Both the position numbers and the translations under genes were made by a program. Under the pieces are notes generated by a model, which was not told the origin of the DNA, did not search any database, and saw only the letters and a program-made list of their open reading frames with translations. A stretch of DNA of 64,000 nt. Source: Acidimicrobiia bacterium. GTDB lineage: Bacteria > Actinomycetota > Acidimicrobiia > IMCC26256 > JAGPDB01. Every line of letters starts with the position of its first letter. The first letter of the stretch is position 1. The DNA is taken from assembly GCA_018057765.1 (NCBI GenBank), contig JAGPDB010000003.1, forward strand, positions 1 to 64,000, given 5' to 3'. Positions 1 through 8,430 of this stretch are shown piece after piece.

Positions 1-765
1 ATATAGAAATACTAAAGCAGCTTTAGTAGCAGGATGGTTTTTCACACCAGAATGATTAGTATTAATATAAATAGTCCTATTTAATGGGCCAATTGGTGAT
101 TCGCAACTAAAGCCATTTACATTTTTGTCATCACATGAAACAAAGGAAATAATAGGAACATCTAACACGGGGATTCGGTCTTGTTCACCGACCCAATTGC
201 GAAGAACATCTTGATCGAATAGTTTTTTACCTGCTTGGATAAATTTGAATAAGTTCCCAAAGCCAGTATTAGTTGCAATATCATTAAAACCTAGTTGACA
301 AGGTGATGCTAATAAAATAACTGCTTTAACTTTTTCAGGGTATAAGCGTGCTAAAAATAATGACATTAATCCTCCGAATGAATGGCCTATTAGGACAACT
401 GGTTCTCCTGAACTTTCATAAAATTTATTAAAAACATTTTTTAATTTGGGAACTCCATTTCTAGTAGGACCATTATTTCTTTTTGATCCCCAAATATGCG
501 CCGCTATAAAATTATCTTTTAGATGGTTGCGTAATGGCACGACTTTTTTTCCTAAATCTGTTATACCGGGAATAATTAATGTTGGGTTTTGAAGTTTTCG
601 TGTTTTTCTAGGTGCAGGTTTCAGGTCGAAGTGTGTTTTAGTTTTTACTACTAATGGAATCGATGTAGATACCAAAGCGAGAGATAGTGTAATTGCATTT
701 CCAGCAGTTATTTTCCGGTTCCTCAAATTAGATAAATGAGATGTAGGAAGAAAATTTGTAGTCAT
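1..765 (-). CDS. Alpha/beta hydrolase (lipase/esterase-like), C-terminus cut by the window edge
   Basis: An open frame on the minus strand runs from an ATG at 765 off the window start; 255 codons are visible without a stop. A purine-rich ribosome-binding site (AGGGGGCG) precedes the ATG. A hydrophobic segment at about residues 24-40 suggests an N-terminal membrane anchor or signal. After it comes a beta strand with LIIPGI, then the nucleophile elbow GHSFGG, which is typical of alpha/beta-hydrolase lipases and esterases. Near the visible end, CDD and NHSGV could supply the acid and the catalytic His. The substrate cannot be told from the sequence. It diverges from thrS, with about 160 bp between the two starts. 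The family is fairly secure; the function is open. Confidence 0.8.
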   Translation of the reverse strand, partial: MTTNFLPTSHLSNLRNRKITAGNAITLSLALVSTSIPLVVKTKTHFDLKPAPRKTRKLQNPTLIIPGITDLGKKVVPLRNHLKDNFIAAHIWGSKRNNGPTRNGVPKLKNVFNKFYESSGEPVVLIGHSFGGLMSLFLARLYPEKVKAVILLASPCQLGFNDIATNTGFGNLFKFIQAGKKLFDQDVLRNWVGEQDRIPVLDVPIISFVSCDDKNVNGFSCESPIGPLNRTIYINTNHSGVKNHPATKAALVFLY

Positions 766-840
766 ACGTCGCCCCCTAGAACAAGTATGGTTACAGAAAT
801 ATAGATCCAACTAATAGCAAATAGGTGGATGGGTGCAATA

Positions 841-846
841 TATAAT
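841..846 (+). promoter_or_regulatory. Candidate -10 box upstream of thrS
   Basis: TATAAT lies 79 nt before the thrS ATG in the 160-bp gap between divergent genes. No convincing -35 hexamer is seen at 16-18 bp. It would give a leader of roughly 70 nt. There is no T-box signature in that leader. Confidence 0.35.
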
Positions 847-925
847 TCTCTCAGTATGAAAAAGAGCGTATTTCAAGACAATTACTGCGAAATATTGTTT
901 GCATTCCTGATAACCTATTAGAACT

Positions 926-2920
926 ATGCCAAATATAAAATTGAAATTACCCGATGGATCCATAAGAGAATCAGAAAGTGGAATTACCGGATATGGCTTC
1001 GCAAAAAGTATCAGTAATTCTTTAGCTAAAGCTGCAATAGCAATAAAAGTGGATAACAATATTGTTGATCTAAATGAAGCTATAGAGAATGATGGCGACA
1101 TCTCAATAATAACTCCTAACAGCGATGATGGTCGTGAAATATTGAGGCATTCAAGCGCGCACATAATGGCTCAAGCAGTATTCGATCTTTTTCCAGGTGC
1201 CAAATATGCAATAGGTCCAGCAATAGCAGAAGGTTTCTATTACGATTTCGAATTACCAAATGATCAACGTTTTAGTGATGACGATCTAGTTCGTATCGAA
1301 AAACGTATGAGCGAGATTATAAAAGACGATCAGAAATTTGTTCGAGGCGAAACATCAATTGAAGAAGGCCGAAACAAATTTAAAGATCAACCATTTAAAA
1401 TTGAAATTATAGATAAAGTTAGCGCAGCTTCTGAGTCAATTGAAGAAGATTCAGTAGATTTTGCTGGTGGAGACCAAATTAGCTTTTACGAAAATGTAGA
1501 CAAAGATGGAAATGTCAAATATGTTGATATGTGTACTGGTCCACACGTTCCATCGACACGTTACATTAAAGCTTTCAAACTAATGCGACTTGCTGGTGCA
1601 TATTGGCGTGGTGATGAAAAGCGCCCAATGCTGCAACGTATTTATGGTACGACATGGGAAGATAAGCAAGCACTAGAAGCATACCTAATTATGTTAGAAG
1701 AAGCAGAAAAACGCGACCACAGAAAAATTGGTGCTGAACAAGATTTATTTTCTTCACCAAGCGAAATTGGTATGGGTTTATTTTTGTGGCATCCAAAAGG
1801 CGCAATAATTCGAAAAGAGCTAGAGGATTTTTCTCGAGCTGAACATGTAAAGGCAGGTTATGAATTTGCTTACACGCCTCATATATCTAAAAGTGAATTG
1901 TTTGAAAAGTCTGGACATTTAGGTTTCTATAGAGAGAGCATGTATCCTGGGCTTGAATCAGAAGGAACAAGTTATCATTTAAAACCAATGAACTGTCCTA
2001 TGCACAATTTAATTTTTGAATCTAAATTACGTTCATATCGAGAATTACCTATACGTATTTTTGAACTTGGCACTGTTTATCGCTTTGAAAAATCAGGCCA
2101 AATGCATGGTACTGCTAGAGCTAGAGGTTTTACTCAAGATGATAGCCACATTTATTGTACCCAGGAACAAGTTGTTCCAATTTTAAATGAGCTTTTAGAT
2201 TTTGTTCTATATATGTTGCGTATTTTAGGTTTCGAAAAGTTTGAAGCAGATCTTTCAACTAAACCAGAAAAAGCTATTGGTGGGCAAGCTGACTGGGATA
2301 TGGCGGAGCAAGCTCTAAAAAATTCATTAGATAAATCTGGCTTAACATACAAAATCGCGGAAGGTGAAGGAGCCTTCTATGGACCAAAGATCGATATACA
2401 TTTGACTGATGCAATTGGTCGACGTTGGCAAGTTTCTACACTTCAAGTTGATTTTAATCAACCAGAAAGATTTGAACTTGAATATGTTGATTCAAATAAT
2501 GAAAAAGTTCGACCGATAATGATTCATAGAGCATTGTTTGGTTCTGTTGAGCGTATGTTTGCAATGGTAACAGAACATTATGCTGGAGCCTTTCCAGTTT
2601 GGCTTGCGCCAGAGCAAGTAATAGTTGCACCAGTAGCAGATCGTCACGAGGATTACGCACATGAAGTTATAAACTCATTGAAATCTCAAGGTGTACGCGC
2701 ATATATTGCAAGTGCTGAGTCTGAAACTTTAGGTTCACGAATCCGGAAAGCAAAAACTGACAAGGTTCCATATATTTTGGTAGTTGGCGATGAAGATATT
2801 AATAATAATACTGTCGGTGTAAATAAGCGAGGCCATGATAAACCTGAAAGAGATGTGGAACTTGAAGCATTTACAAAAGGTATAGTAGAAAATATTGACT
2901 CAAAATCTATCGAGGTATAA
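926..2920 (+). CDS. thrS: Threonyl-tRNA synthetase
   Basis: This class II synthetase charges tRNA-Thr in the cytoplasm. The 664-residue product is full length for the bacterial enzyme. It has an N-terminal TGS domain (about 1-62) and an editing domain with the HxxxH metal motif HSSAH (His75-His79) plus CTGPH near residue 200. The catalytic core carries the zinc-binding MNCPMH motif, a class II motif 2 (VYRFEKSGQMHG) and motif 3 around IHRALFGSVERM. The C-terminal anticodon-binding domain starts near residue 565. The start has no clear ribosome-binding site. The HIT gene follows after one base, so the two are probably cotranscribed, as in mycobacteria, where thrS leads the PI/PIM cluster. Confidence 0.97.
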   Translation: MPNIKLKLPDGSIRESESGITGYGFAKSISNSLAKAAIAIKVDNNIVDLNEAIENDGDISIITPNSDDGREILRHSSAHIMAQAVFDLFPGAKYAIGPAIAEGFYYDFELPNDQRFSDDDLVRIEKRMSEIIKDDQKFVRGETSIEEGRNKFKDQPFKIEIIDKVSAASESIEEDSVDFAGGDQISFYENVDKDGNVKYVDMCTGPHVPSTRYIKAFKLMRLAGAYWRGDEKRPMLQRIYGTTWEDKQALEAYLIMLEEAEKRDHRKIGAEQDLFSSPSEIGMGLFLWHPKGAIIRKELEDFSRAEHVKAGYEFAYTPHISKSELFEKSGHLGFYRESMYPGLESEGTSYHLKPMNCPMHNLIFESKLRSYRELPIRIFELGTVYRFEKSGQMHGTARARGFTQDDSHIYCTQEQVVPILNELLDFVLYMLRILGFEKFEADLSTKPEKAIGGQADWDMAEQALKNSLDKSGLTYKIAEGEGAFYGPKIDIHLTDAIGRRWQVSTLQVDFNQPERFELEYVDSNNEKVRPIMIHRALFGSVERMFAMVTEHYAGAFPVWLAPEQVIVAPVADRHEDYAHEVINSLKSQGVRAYIASAESETLGSRIRKAKTDKVPYILVVGDEDINNNTVGVNKRGHDKPERDVELEAFTKGIVENIDSKSIEV

Positions 2921-2921
2921 T

Positions 2922-3455
2922 ATGGCACACATTGATCAATTATGGGCAGGATGGCGTAGTGAATATGTTCAAAGATCTGCACAAGCATCAATACAACGAC
3001 GATTAGGTCAAGATGTAGCTGAATGTATATTGTGTGAAATTGCTAAAGAGGGTAAAGATCATTATGTGATAGCAAAAACAAAAGAATGTTTTGTTGTCAT
3101 GAATTTATATCCATATTCGAATGGTCATTTAATGGTAGTTCCATTAGAACACCATCAGAATCTGGAAAACTTTTCTGACCATACAAGAAATGAAGTTATG
3201 CGACTAACAAACACTGCTAGTAAAATATTGCGTGAGGTTTATAATCCAGATGGTATAAATATAGGTGCCAATCTAGGTGAAGCAGCAGGTGCTGGTATAC
3301 CTGGACATATGCATATGCATGTTTTGCCTAGATGGATGGCAGATAGTGGCTTTATTACTACAGTTGCAAATACGCGGGCATTGCCAGAGACTTTAGAATC
3401 AAGCTATGAACGAATTTGGAATTTGTGGCCCGAAAACGAAAGAGTGTCAGAATAA
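2922..3455 (+). CDS. HIT-family nucleotide phosphorylase/hydrolase (Ap4A phosphorylase-like)
   Basis: A histidine-triad protein of 177 residues. The active-site HxHxH is GHMHMHVLP (His129, 131, 133). An N-terminal CILC (35-38) fits the zinc-binding cysteine pair of this branch. A start 27 nt upstream exists, but the ATG at 2922 has a GAGGT ribosome-binding site and begins with the conserved-looking MAHIDQLWAGWR. The mycobacterial gene in the same position, between thrS and pgsA1, encodes a diadenosine-tetraphosphate phosphorylase, so that activity is the best guess by synteny. The stop codon overlaps the next start (TAATG), implying translational coupling. Confidence 0.9.
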   Translation: MAHIDQLWAGWRSEYVQRSAQASIQRRLGQDVAECILCEIAKEGKDHYVIAKTKECFVVMNLYPYSNGHLMVVPLEHHQNLENFSDHTRNEVMRLTNTASKILREVYNPDGINIGANLGEAAGAGIPGHMHMHVLPRWMADSGFITTVANTRALPETLESSYERIWNLWPENERVSE

Positions 3456-4000
3456 TGCTAAAGAAAACAATTGCTAGCAGTGTGGAAAAATCTACGTTGG
3501 ATGAAAGAGCGCATGTAGATGTTTTACCAGATGATCTGGATGTGACAAAACATGTTGGACCCTATCAATTTCCGTCTCCTAGAAAAAGAAAAACAGCCGC
3601 AGCATTTATAATTTCAATAGGCCTAATAACTATAGGATTAGGTATTAATTCTGCTAATAATTATTTAATAGGTTCGGGTATTATTTCTGTAATTATTGGA
3701 TTGCTATTTTTTCTTTTAGGTTGGGAATTAAATGCTAAAGATATAGATGCGTTAGTACTTGCAGCTTCACAAGCACCATTTTCTGTAGGTCATGCAAGTG
3801 CTCAACTATGTTTTACCGGATGGGCATCAAAACCTACATGGCGCGTCGTTGTATTTTCTAGCGACGAACCTCCAACTGAAAGAGGTTTAGTGGAAATTAG
3901 TGCAGTTACAAAACAAATTACTTCAACATTCTTTGATATGGAAGAACAAGATACAAAAGTCAAAGGCCAAGCTAAGAGATCGAAGTCAACAAATGTTTAA
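3455..4000 (+). CDS. Unknown two-helix membrane protein in the PI/PIM cluster
   Basis: I do not recognise a family. The 181-residue product starts at the ATG that overlaps the HIT stop (TAATG). An acidic N-terminal region of about 45 residues precedes two adjacent hydrophobic segments (about 50-68 and 72-95), forming a helical hairpin in the membrane. About 85 residues follow, mostly hydrophilic, with a possible beta-rich stretch (TWRVVVFSSDE). Tight coupling to the HIT gene and its position just before PI-phosphate synthase suggest an envelope-associated role, but no catalytic motif is visible. The reading frame is convincing from spacing and composition. Confidence 0.75.
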   Translation: MLKKTIASSVEKSTLDERAHVDVLPDDLDVTKHVGPYQFPSPRKRKTAAAFIISIGLITIGLGINSANNYLIGSGIISVIIGLLFFLLGWELNAKDIDALVLAASQAPFSVGHASAQLCFTGWASKPTWRVVVFSSDEPPTERGLVEISAVTKQITSTFFDMEEQDTKVKGQAKRSKSTNV

Positions 4001-4029
4001 CTCTTCCCAATGTGTAAATAACCCTTTTG

Positions 4030-4042
4030 TGCAATTATTGCA
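4030..4042. repeat. 13-bp perfect palindrome before pgsA
   Basis: TGCAAT and ATTGCA flank a single T, 15 bases before the pgsA ATG. It could be a small operator or chance in AT-rich DNA. No second copy was noticed nearby. Confidence 0.3.
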
Positions 4043-4057
4043 GGGACGGACCTTGTA

Positions 4058-4777
4058 ATGCTTGACCAACATGGCCGTAAATACGCGGAAAAGATAACAT
4101 CTCCAATAGGAATTTTCTTATACAAATGTGGAATTTCAGCAGATATGCTAACTGTACTAGGTTTATTTGTAGCAATAGCAACAGGAGTTGCAGTAGCAAC
4201 TGGACACCATGTCCTTGCAGGCTTAGGGGTTCTAGTTGCTGGTATCCCAGATCTGCTCGATGGTTCAATTGCCCGAGCTAGTGGAAAAGTTAATTCAAGA
4301 GGCCAATTTCTAGATTCTCTATTCGATCGTATATCTGATGCCGCACTTTTCACTGGAGCCGTATGGTTTTATGCACATGGTGAGAGATCTCAAGCGTTTA
4401 TGGCTGCACTAAGCGCGATTGCTCTAACAGTTTCATTATTAATCTCCTATGCTCGTGCCCTAGCGGCAGCCATAGGATTCCAAATAAAGGGTGGAATAAT
4501 GGAGCGAGCAGAGCGCCTTATTGTCTTTGGTGTGAGTATTGTATTTGGATACTTGTGGATTGGAATATGGATAATTGCTGTGTTGGGTTCAATTACGCTT
4601 ATTCAAAGACATATTAAAGTTTGGAAACTCGCTACACAAGCAAATGGTCTCGCAAGCAAACTTGCTGATCTGCAAGCAAAGTATGATTTATTCACTGAAA
4701 AAAGAGCAGAAAATAAGGCTAAACGCCGATCAATTCGTAAGCAGAATCATGAACAACAAGATGGTTCAGATAATTAG
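4058..4777 (+). CDS. pgsA: CDP-alcohol phosphatidyltransferase, probably phosphatidylinositol phosphate synthase
   Basis: This integral membrane enzyme (239 residues) carries the full CDP-alcohol phosphotransferase signature, D-x2-DG-x2-AR-x8-G-x3-D-x3-D. The residues are Asp65, Asp68, Gly69, Ala72-Arg73, Gly82, Asp86 and Asp90. Several hydrophobic helices surround the motif, and the C-terminus is a basic cytoplasmic tail of about 45 residues. The family transfers a phospho-alcohol onto CDP-diacylglycerol. The next two genes are a PIM-type acyltransferase and a PimA-type mannosyltransferase, as in mycobacteria, so inositol phosphate is the likely acceptor. A phosphatidylglycerophosphate synthase role is the alternative. 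Confidence 0.9.
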   Translation: MLDQHGRKYAEKITSPIGIFLYKCGISADMLTVLGLFVAIATGVAVATGHHVLAGLGVLVAGIPDLLDGSIARASGKVNSRGQFLDSLFDRISDAALFTGAVWFYAHGERSQAFMAALSAIALTVSLLISYARALAAAIGFQIKGGIMERAERLIVFGVSIVFGYLWIGIWIIAVLGSITLIQRHIKVWKLATQANGLASKLADLQAKYDLFTEKRAENKAKRRSIRKQNHEQQDGSDN

Positions 4778-4792
4778 ATAATTGGTATATAA

Positions 4793-5674
4793 ATGTCTAA
4801 TAACAAAATGTTGTATTCCTTAAAAATAGGTACAGCTATAACAAAAATTATTCCTCGTAGGATTGTGATGTTATTTACTAAATACCTAGTTTCATTATTT
4901 AGCCTTATACCAACAGAAATGTTAAAAAACATAATGAATGTACAGGGAATAATATCTCCAGAATTAAATGCTAGTGAATTGAAATTACGTGCAAGAAAAG
5001 TGCTTAATTATTATGCTCAATATTGGGTAGATGTTTTTTGGATAAGTTCTAATCGTAGTTCTAAAGATATTTCTGAAATCATAAATGTCGAAGGAAAAAA
5101 TTATTATGATAATGCTGTTATAAAAGCATTAAAAAATAATTCTGGGGTAATCCTTGCGCTTGGCCATCTTGGTAATTTTGAACTTGCAGGAGCATGGTTA
5201 GGTACAACTGGCACAATCCCATTGGTAGTTGCCGAACGACTTAAACCACCAGAATTATTTAACCTTTTTACTAAATCTCGAGAAGTAGCTGGGATGGAAG
5301 TTATAGCACACGATGATAATCCAACAAAAAAACTAATTACAGGTTTGAAATTAGGTCGCACTATTTGTTTAGTCGCTGACAGAGATATTTCAAAAAATGG
5401 TCAAATTCATAAGTTTTTTGATAGAGATAAATCTATGCCTCAAGGACCTGCCACATTGTCTTATCTAACTGGAGCAGTAATAGTACCGGTAGCAACATAT
5501 TTAAATCATGATTTTACTTTAACCATTGTTTTTTATCCAGAATGCGAACTACAAAAAGGTGATAATAAAAAGGAGATAATATATAACACTTCGAAAAAAC
5601 TTTTCGAAGATTTTGAAGAAATGATTTTGCGGGACCCTAGTCAATATCATGTGTTACAAAATGAGTGGGAATAA
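4793..5674 (+). CDS. LpxL/HtrB-type acyltransferase, likely PIM acyltransferase
   Basis: A lysophospholipid-acyltransferase-family protein of 293 residues. The catalytic HX4E is visible in GHLGNFE (His125 and Glu130). A hydrophobic N-terminal region (about 20-45) would place it on the cytoplasmic face of the membrane. It sits 15 bp after pgsA and directly before the PimA-like gene. The mycobacterial gene at this position (PatA) acylates the mannose of phosphatidylinositol mannosides. The assignment to PIM acylation rests on this context; the fold and active site are seen directly. Confidence 0.88.
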   Translation: MSNNKMLYSLKIGTAITKIIPRRIVMLFTKYLVSLFSLIPTEMLKNIMNVQGIISPELNASELKLRARKVLNYYAQYWVDVFWISSNRSSKDISEIINVEGKNYYDNAVIKALKNNSGVILALGHLGNFELAGAWLGTTGTIPLVVAERLKPPELFNLFTKSREVAGMEVIAHDDNPTKKLITGLKLGRTICLVADRDISKNGQIHKFFDRDKSMPQGPATLSYLTGAVIVPVATYLNHDFTLTIVFYPECELQKGDNKKEIIYNTSKKLFEDFEEMILRDPSQYHVLQNEWE

Positions 5675-5675
5675 T

Positions 5676-6851
5676 ATGGACATAGACGACATTGTTCCAT
5701 CCTTTCTAAAAAAAGACAAGAAAGAAAATATTGATCTTTCAAAATTTCCCCTTAGAGTTGCCATAATATGTCCCTACTCAATGTCGATACCAGGCGGTGT
5801 ACAAAATCAAGTTATTTTGCAAATGGAATTTCTACGCAAGGCTGGCATAGATGCAAGAATAATCGCTCCTTGTGATGGAGTTCCACCGAACCAATATATA
5901 ATACCAGTTGGAACAACAAGAGCAATACGTGGTAACGGATCATTGGCACCAATTGCAGATGGTATTGATGTTACGTCTATGACTTTAGGTGCTATATATA
6001 ATTTTACGCCAGATGTATTGCATCTTCATGAACCCATGATCCCGGGTCCAACAATCGCTGCAATGCTAGGAGCAGATTTACCAATGGTTGCTACATTTCA
6101 TGCGGCTGGCGAAGGTTCACAAGCGTTAAGATATTTTCAAGCACCAGCCAGAGGCGCAATTTCGAGAGTGCAAATAAAAGTTTGTGTGTCATCTGAAGCC
6201 AAAGCATTGGCGGAAAAATTTATGCCCGGCGATTATGAAGTAATAGCTAATGCAATAAATATAAATGAATACAAAAATATTGTAAAGTGGCCCCACATTA
6301 AACCAATAGTAATGTTTGTCGGTAGACACGAAGACCGCAAAGGTTTAAGATTTCTCATTGATGCATGGTTAGACTCTGAAATTACACAAAATAACTTCGA
6401 TCTGTGGGTAGCTGGCTCTGGTGAAGAAACAGCATCATTAATTTCTAAGACTACACATTGTAAATCAATACATTTTGTTGGTCGAGTAGATGATAAAGAG
6501 TTAAAAAGGAGATTGGCATCAGCAGAAATCCTCATAGCTCCTGCAACTGGTGGAGAAAGTTTTGGGATAATACTTCTAGAAGCAATGGTATCTGATTGTG
6601 CGATAATAGCGTCAGATATTCCTGGATATGCTGGGGTAGTTAGAAATAATTTAGAAGCTATATTAGTAGAACCAGGTAATGTAGATTTATTGCGCAAGTC
6701 CTTGGAAGAACTTATCTTGAATAAGCCTAAGCGAGATGAATTAAAAGAAAATGCCAAAAAAAGAGTCAAGGAATTTTCTATCGAAAAAATTGTTGAAAAC
6801 TATAGGGATGTTTATGAATCTGCGATAGAACTGCATAGGAGTCTGGTGTAG
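5676..6851 (+). CDS. pimA: GT4 glycosyltransferase, PimA-like phosphatidylinositol mannosyltransferase
   Basis: A GT-B fold, family 4 glycosyltransferase of about 391 residues. The N-terminal domain has PGGVQNQV, the acceptor-side Gly-rich loop. The C-terminal donor-binding domain opens with FVGRHEDRKGL and contains the EX7E motif in GGESFGIILLEAM. PimA transfers mannose from GDP-mannose to phosphatidylinositol on the inner membrane face; neighbours pgsA and the acyltransferase support this. Three in-frame ATGs (5649, 5661, 5676) are possible. I prefer 5676, which lies just after the acyltransferase stop and has GTGGGA upstream; 5649 would overlap by 26 nt. Confidence 0.88.
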   Translation: MDIDDIVPSFLKKDKKENIDLSKFPLRVAIICPYSMSIPGGVQNQVILQMEFLRKAGIDARIIAPCDGVPPNQYIIPVGTTRAIRGNGSLAPIADGIDVTSMTLGAIYNFTPDVLHLHEPMIPGPTIAAMLGADLPMVATFHAAGEGSQALRYFQAPARGAISRVQIKVCVSSEAKALAEKFMPGDYEVIANAININEYKNIVKWPHIKPIVMFVGRHEDRKGLRFLIDAWLDSEITQNNFDLWVAGSGEETASLISKTTHCKSIHFVGRVDDKELKRRLASAEILIAPATGGESFGIILLEAMVSDCAIIASDIPGYAGVVRNNLEAILVEPGNVDLLRKSLEELILNKPKRDELKENAKKRVKEFSIEKIVENYRDVYESAIELHRSLV

Positions 6852-6887
6852 TAAACTTAAAAATGTATCAATTTGAAAGGAATATAG

Positions 6888-7448
6888 ATGACCGTAGCTT
6901 TAGTAATAATTGGGGTAGTTCTACTACTCGTACTAATTTTTGTTGGGCTATATAATAGCCTCGTTACTTCACGAAATAGAGTAGATAATGCATGGTCACA
7001 AATTGACGTTCAATTAAAGAGACGTCATGACTTGATACCTAATTTGGTTGAAACGGTCAAAGGTTATGCAACACACGAGAAGTCAACATTTGAAGATGTA
7101 GTAAACGCACGTAATGCGGCAATGCAAACAGGTGGAAGTGTTGCACAAACTGCAGCTAACGAAAATATGCTTACCAGTGCATTGAAATCTCTTTTTGCTT
7201 TATCGGAATCATATCCAGATCTAAAAGCAAATCAAAACTTTCTAGCTTTACAAGAAGAATTGACTTCGACTGAAGACCGAATTTCATATTCACGTCAATT
7301 TTATAATGATCAAGTACGTTCTCTCAACACAAAGATTCAAAGTATACCAACAAATATTGTTGCTGGTATTGGTGGATTTACACTTAGGGAATATTTTGAA
7401 ATCGATGAAGCTGATAAGCAAAATGTCGAAGTTAAATTTGATTCATAA
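6888..7448 (+). CDS. lemA: LemA family protein
   Basis: A 186-residue protein with one N-terminal membrane helix (about 3-24). A helical-bundle domain follows that matches LemA: SRNRVDNAWSQIDVQLKRR, then RHDLIPNLVETVKGY. A good ribosome-binding site (GAAAGGAAT) precedes the ATG. The biochemical role of LemA is not settled. It is commonly linked to membrane proteolysis, and here it is directly followed by htpX, a pairing that recurs in bacteria. Confidence 0.95.
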   Translation: MTVALVIIGVVLLLVLIFVGLYNSLVTSRNRVDNAWSQIDVQLKRRHDLIPNLVETVKGYATHEKSTFEDVVNARNAAMQTGGSVAQTAANENMLTSALKSLFALSESYPDLKANQNFLALQEELTSTEDRISYSRQFYNDQVRSLNTKIQSIPTNIVAGIGGFTLREYFEIDEADKQNVEVKFDS

Positions 7449-7494
7449 ACTAAAATTGCAGTATTCAACTCATAACTTATAAACCGAAATATAT

Positions 7495-8406
7495 ATGTAC
7501 GAACAAATTAGAAAAAATAAACAAAAAACTTTTTTAGTTTTATTTACCTTCATATTGCTAGTAGCTGCTGTGGGTTTAGCCTTTAACTATTTATTAGGTT
7601 ATGGAGTTGCTGGCGTAATAATTGCGATTATTGTAGCAATTTTTATGTCATTTTTTTCTTATTTTTATTCAGACAAAGTTGCCTTAATGGCAGCTAATGC
7701 TAAACCAGCCGACAAGGATGAATATAGAAGATTTCATAATCTAGTAGAAGGGCTTTGTATAGCTTCTGGTTTGCCAAAACCAAAACTTTATATTGTAGAG
7801 GATCCGTCCCCAAATGCTTTCGCGACTGGTCGTAATCCTAAACATTGTGCAATTGCAGTAACAACTGGTTTGCTAGATATGATGAACCGTGTAGAACTCG
7901 AAGGTGTCATCGCGCACGAACTCTCACATATTAAAAATTACGATATTTTAATTTCAACAATTGCGGTCACTGCCGTTGGTGCAATTGTTGTATTATCTCA
8001 AATCGGTATGAGAATGTCATTTTTTGGTGGTGGAAAATCTAAAAGAGATTCGAACTCAAACAACAGCCCATTTGGTGCTGTACTATTGATACTGCCATTA
8101 TTATTGTTGATACTCGCTCCGTTTGCAGCAAGGCTTTTGCAGTTTTCTATATCTCGAAATAGAGAATGCTTGGCTGATGCTTCTGCAGTATCGTTAACTA
8201 GATACCCGCCTGGTCTAATATCAGCATTAGAAAAATTAAAATCTGATACTTCAGAAGTTAAAAAAGGATTAAGTGTTACTTCTTCAATGTGGATAGAACA
8301 ACCCATGGACGAAGGTGAAAAAACTGAGAAACCAAGTTGGTTTGCCCGTGCTTTCGCTACACATCCGCCACTTGATGAGCGAATTGCAAGATTAAAAGAA
8401 ATGTAA
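7495..8406 (+). CDS. htpX: M48 membrane metalloprotease HtpX
   Basis: An integral membrane zinc protease (303 residues) for quality control of membrane proteins. Two hydrophobic helices lie at about 15-60. The zinc-binding HEXXH is HELSH in IAHELSHIKNYD, followed by two further hydrophobic segments. The third zinc ligand Glu sits in NRECLADASAV. The C-terminal THPPLDERIARL is characteristic of the family. The gap to lemA is 46 bp, so the two may be one transcript. Confidence 0.96.
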   Translation: MYEQIRKNKQKTFLVLFTFILLVAAVGLAFNYLLGYGVAGVIIAIIVAIFMSFFSYFYSDKVALMAANAKPADKDEYRRFHNLVEGLCIASGLPKPKLYIVEDPSPNAFATGRNPKHCAIAVTTGLLDMMNRVELEGVIAHELSHIKNYDILISTIAVTAVGAIVVLSQIGMRMSFFGGGKSKRDSNSNNSPFGAVLLILPLLLLILAPFAARLLQFSISRNRECLADASAVSLTRYPPGLISALEKLKSDTSEVKKGLSVTSSMWIEQPMDEGEKTEKPSWFARAFATHPPLDERIARLKEM

Positions 8407-8430
8407 ATGGAATTTATTCTAAGGAGATAA

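Noticed and set aside
853-925. T-box or other tRNA-sensing leader before thrS
   Set aside because: The leader is only about 70 nt and lacks the T-box core; the weak stem with a bulge is not convincing.
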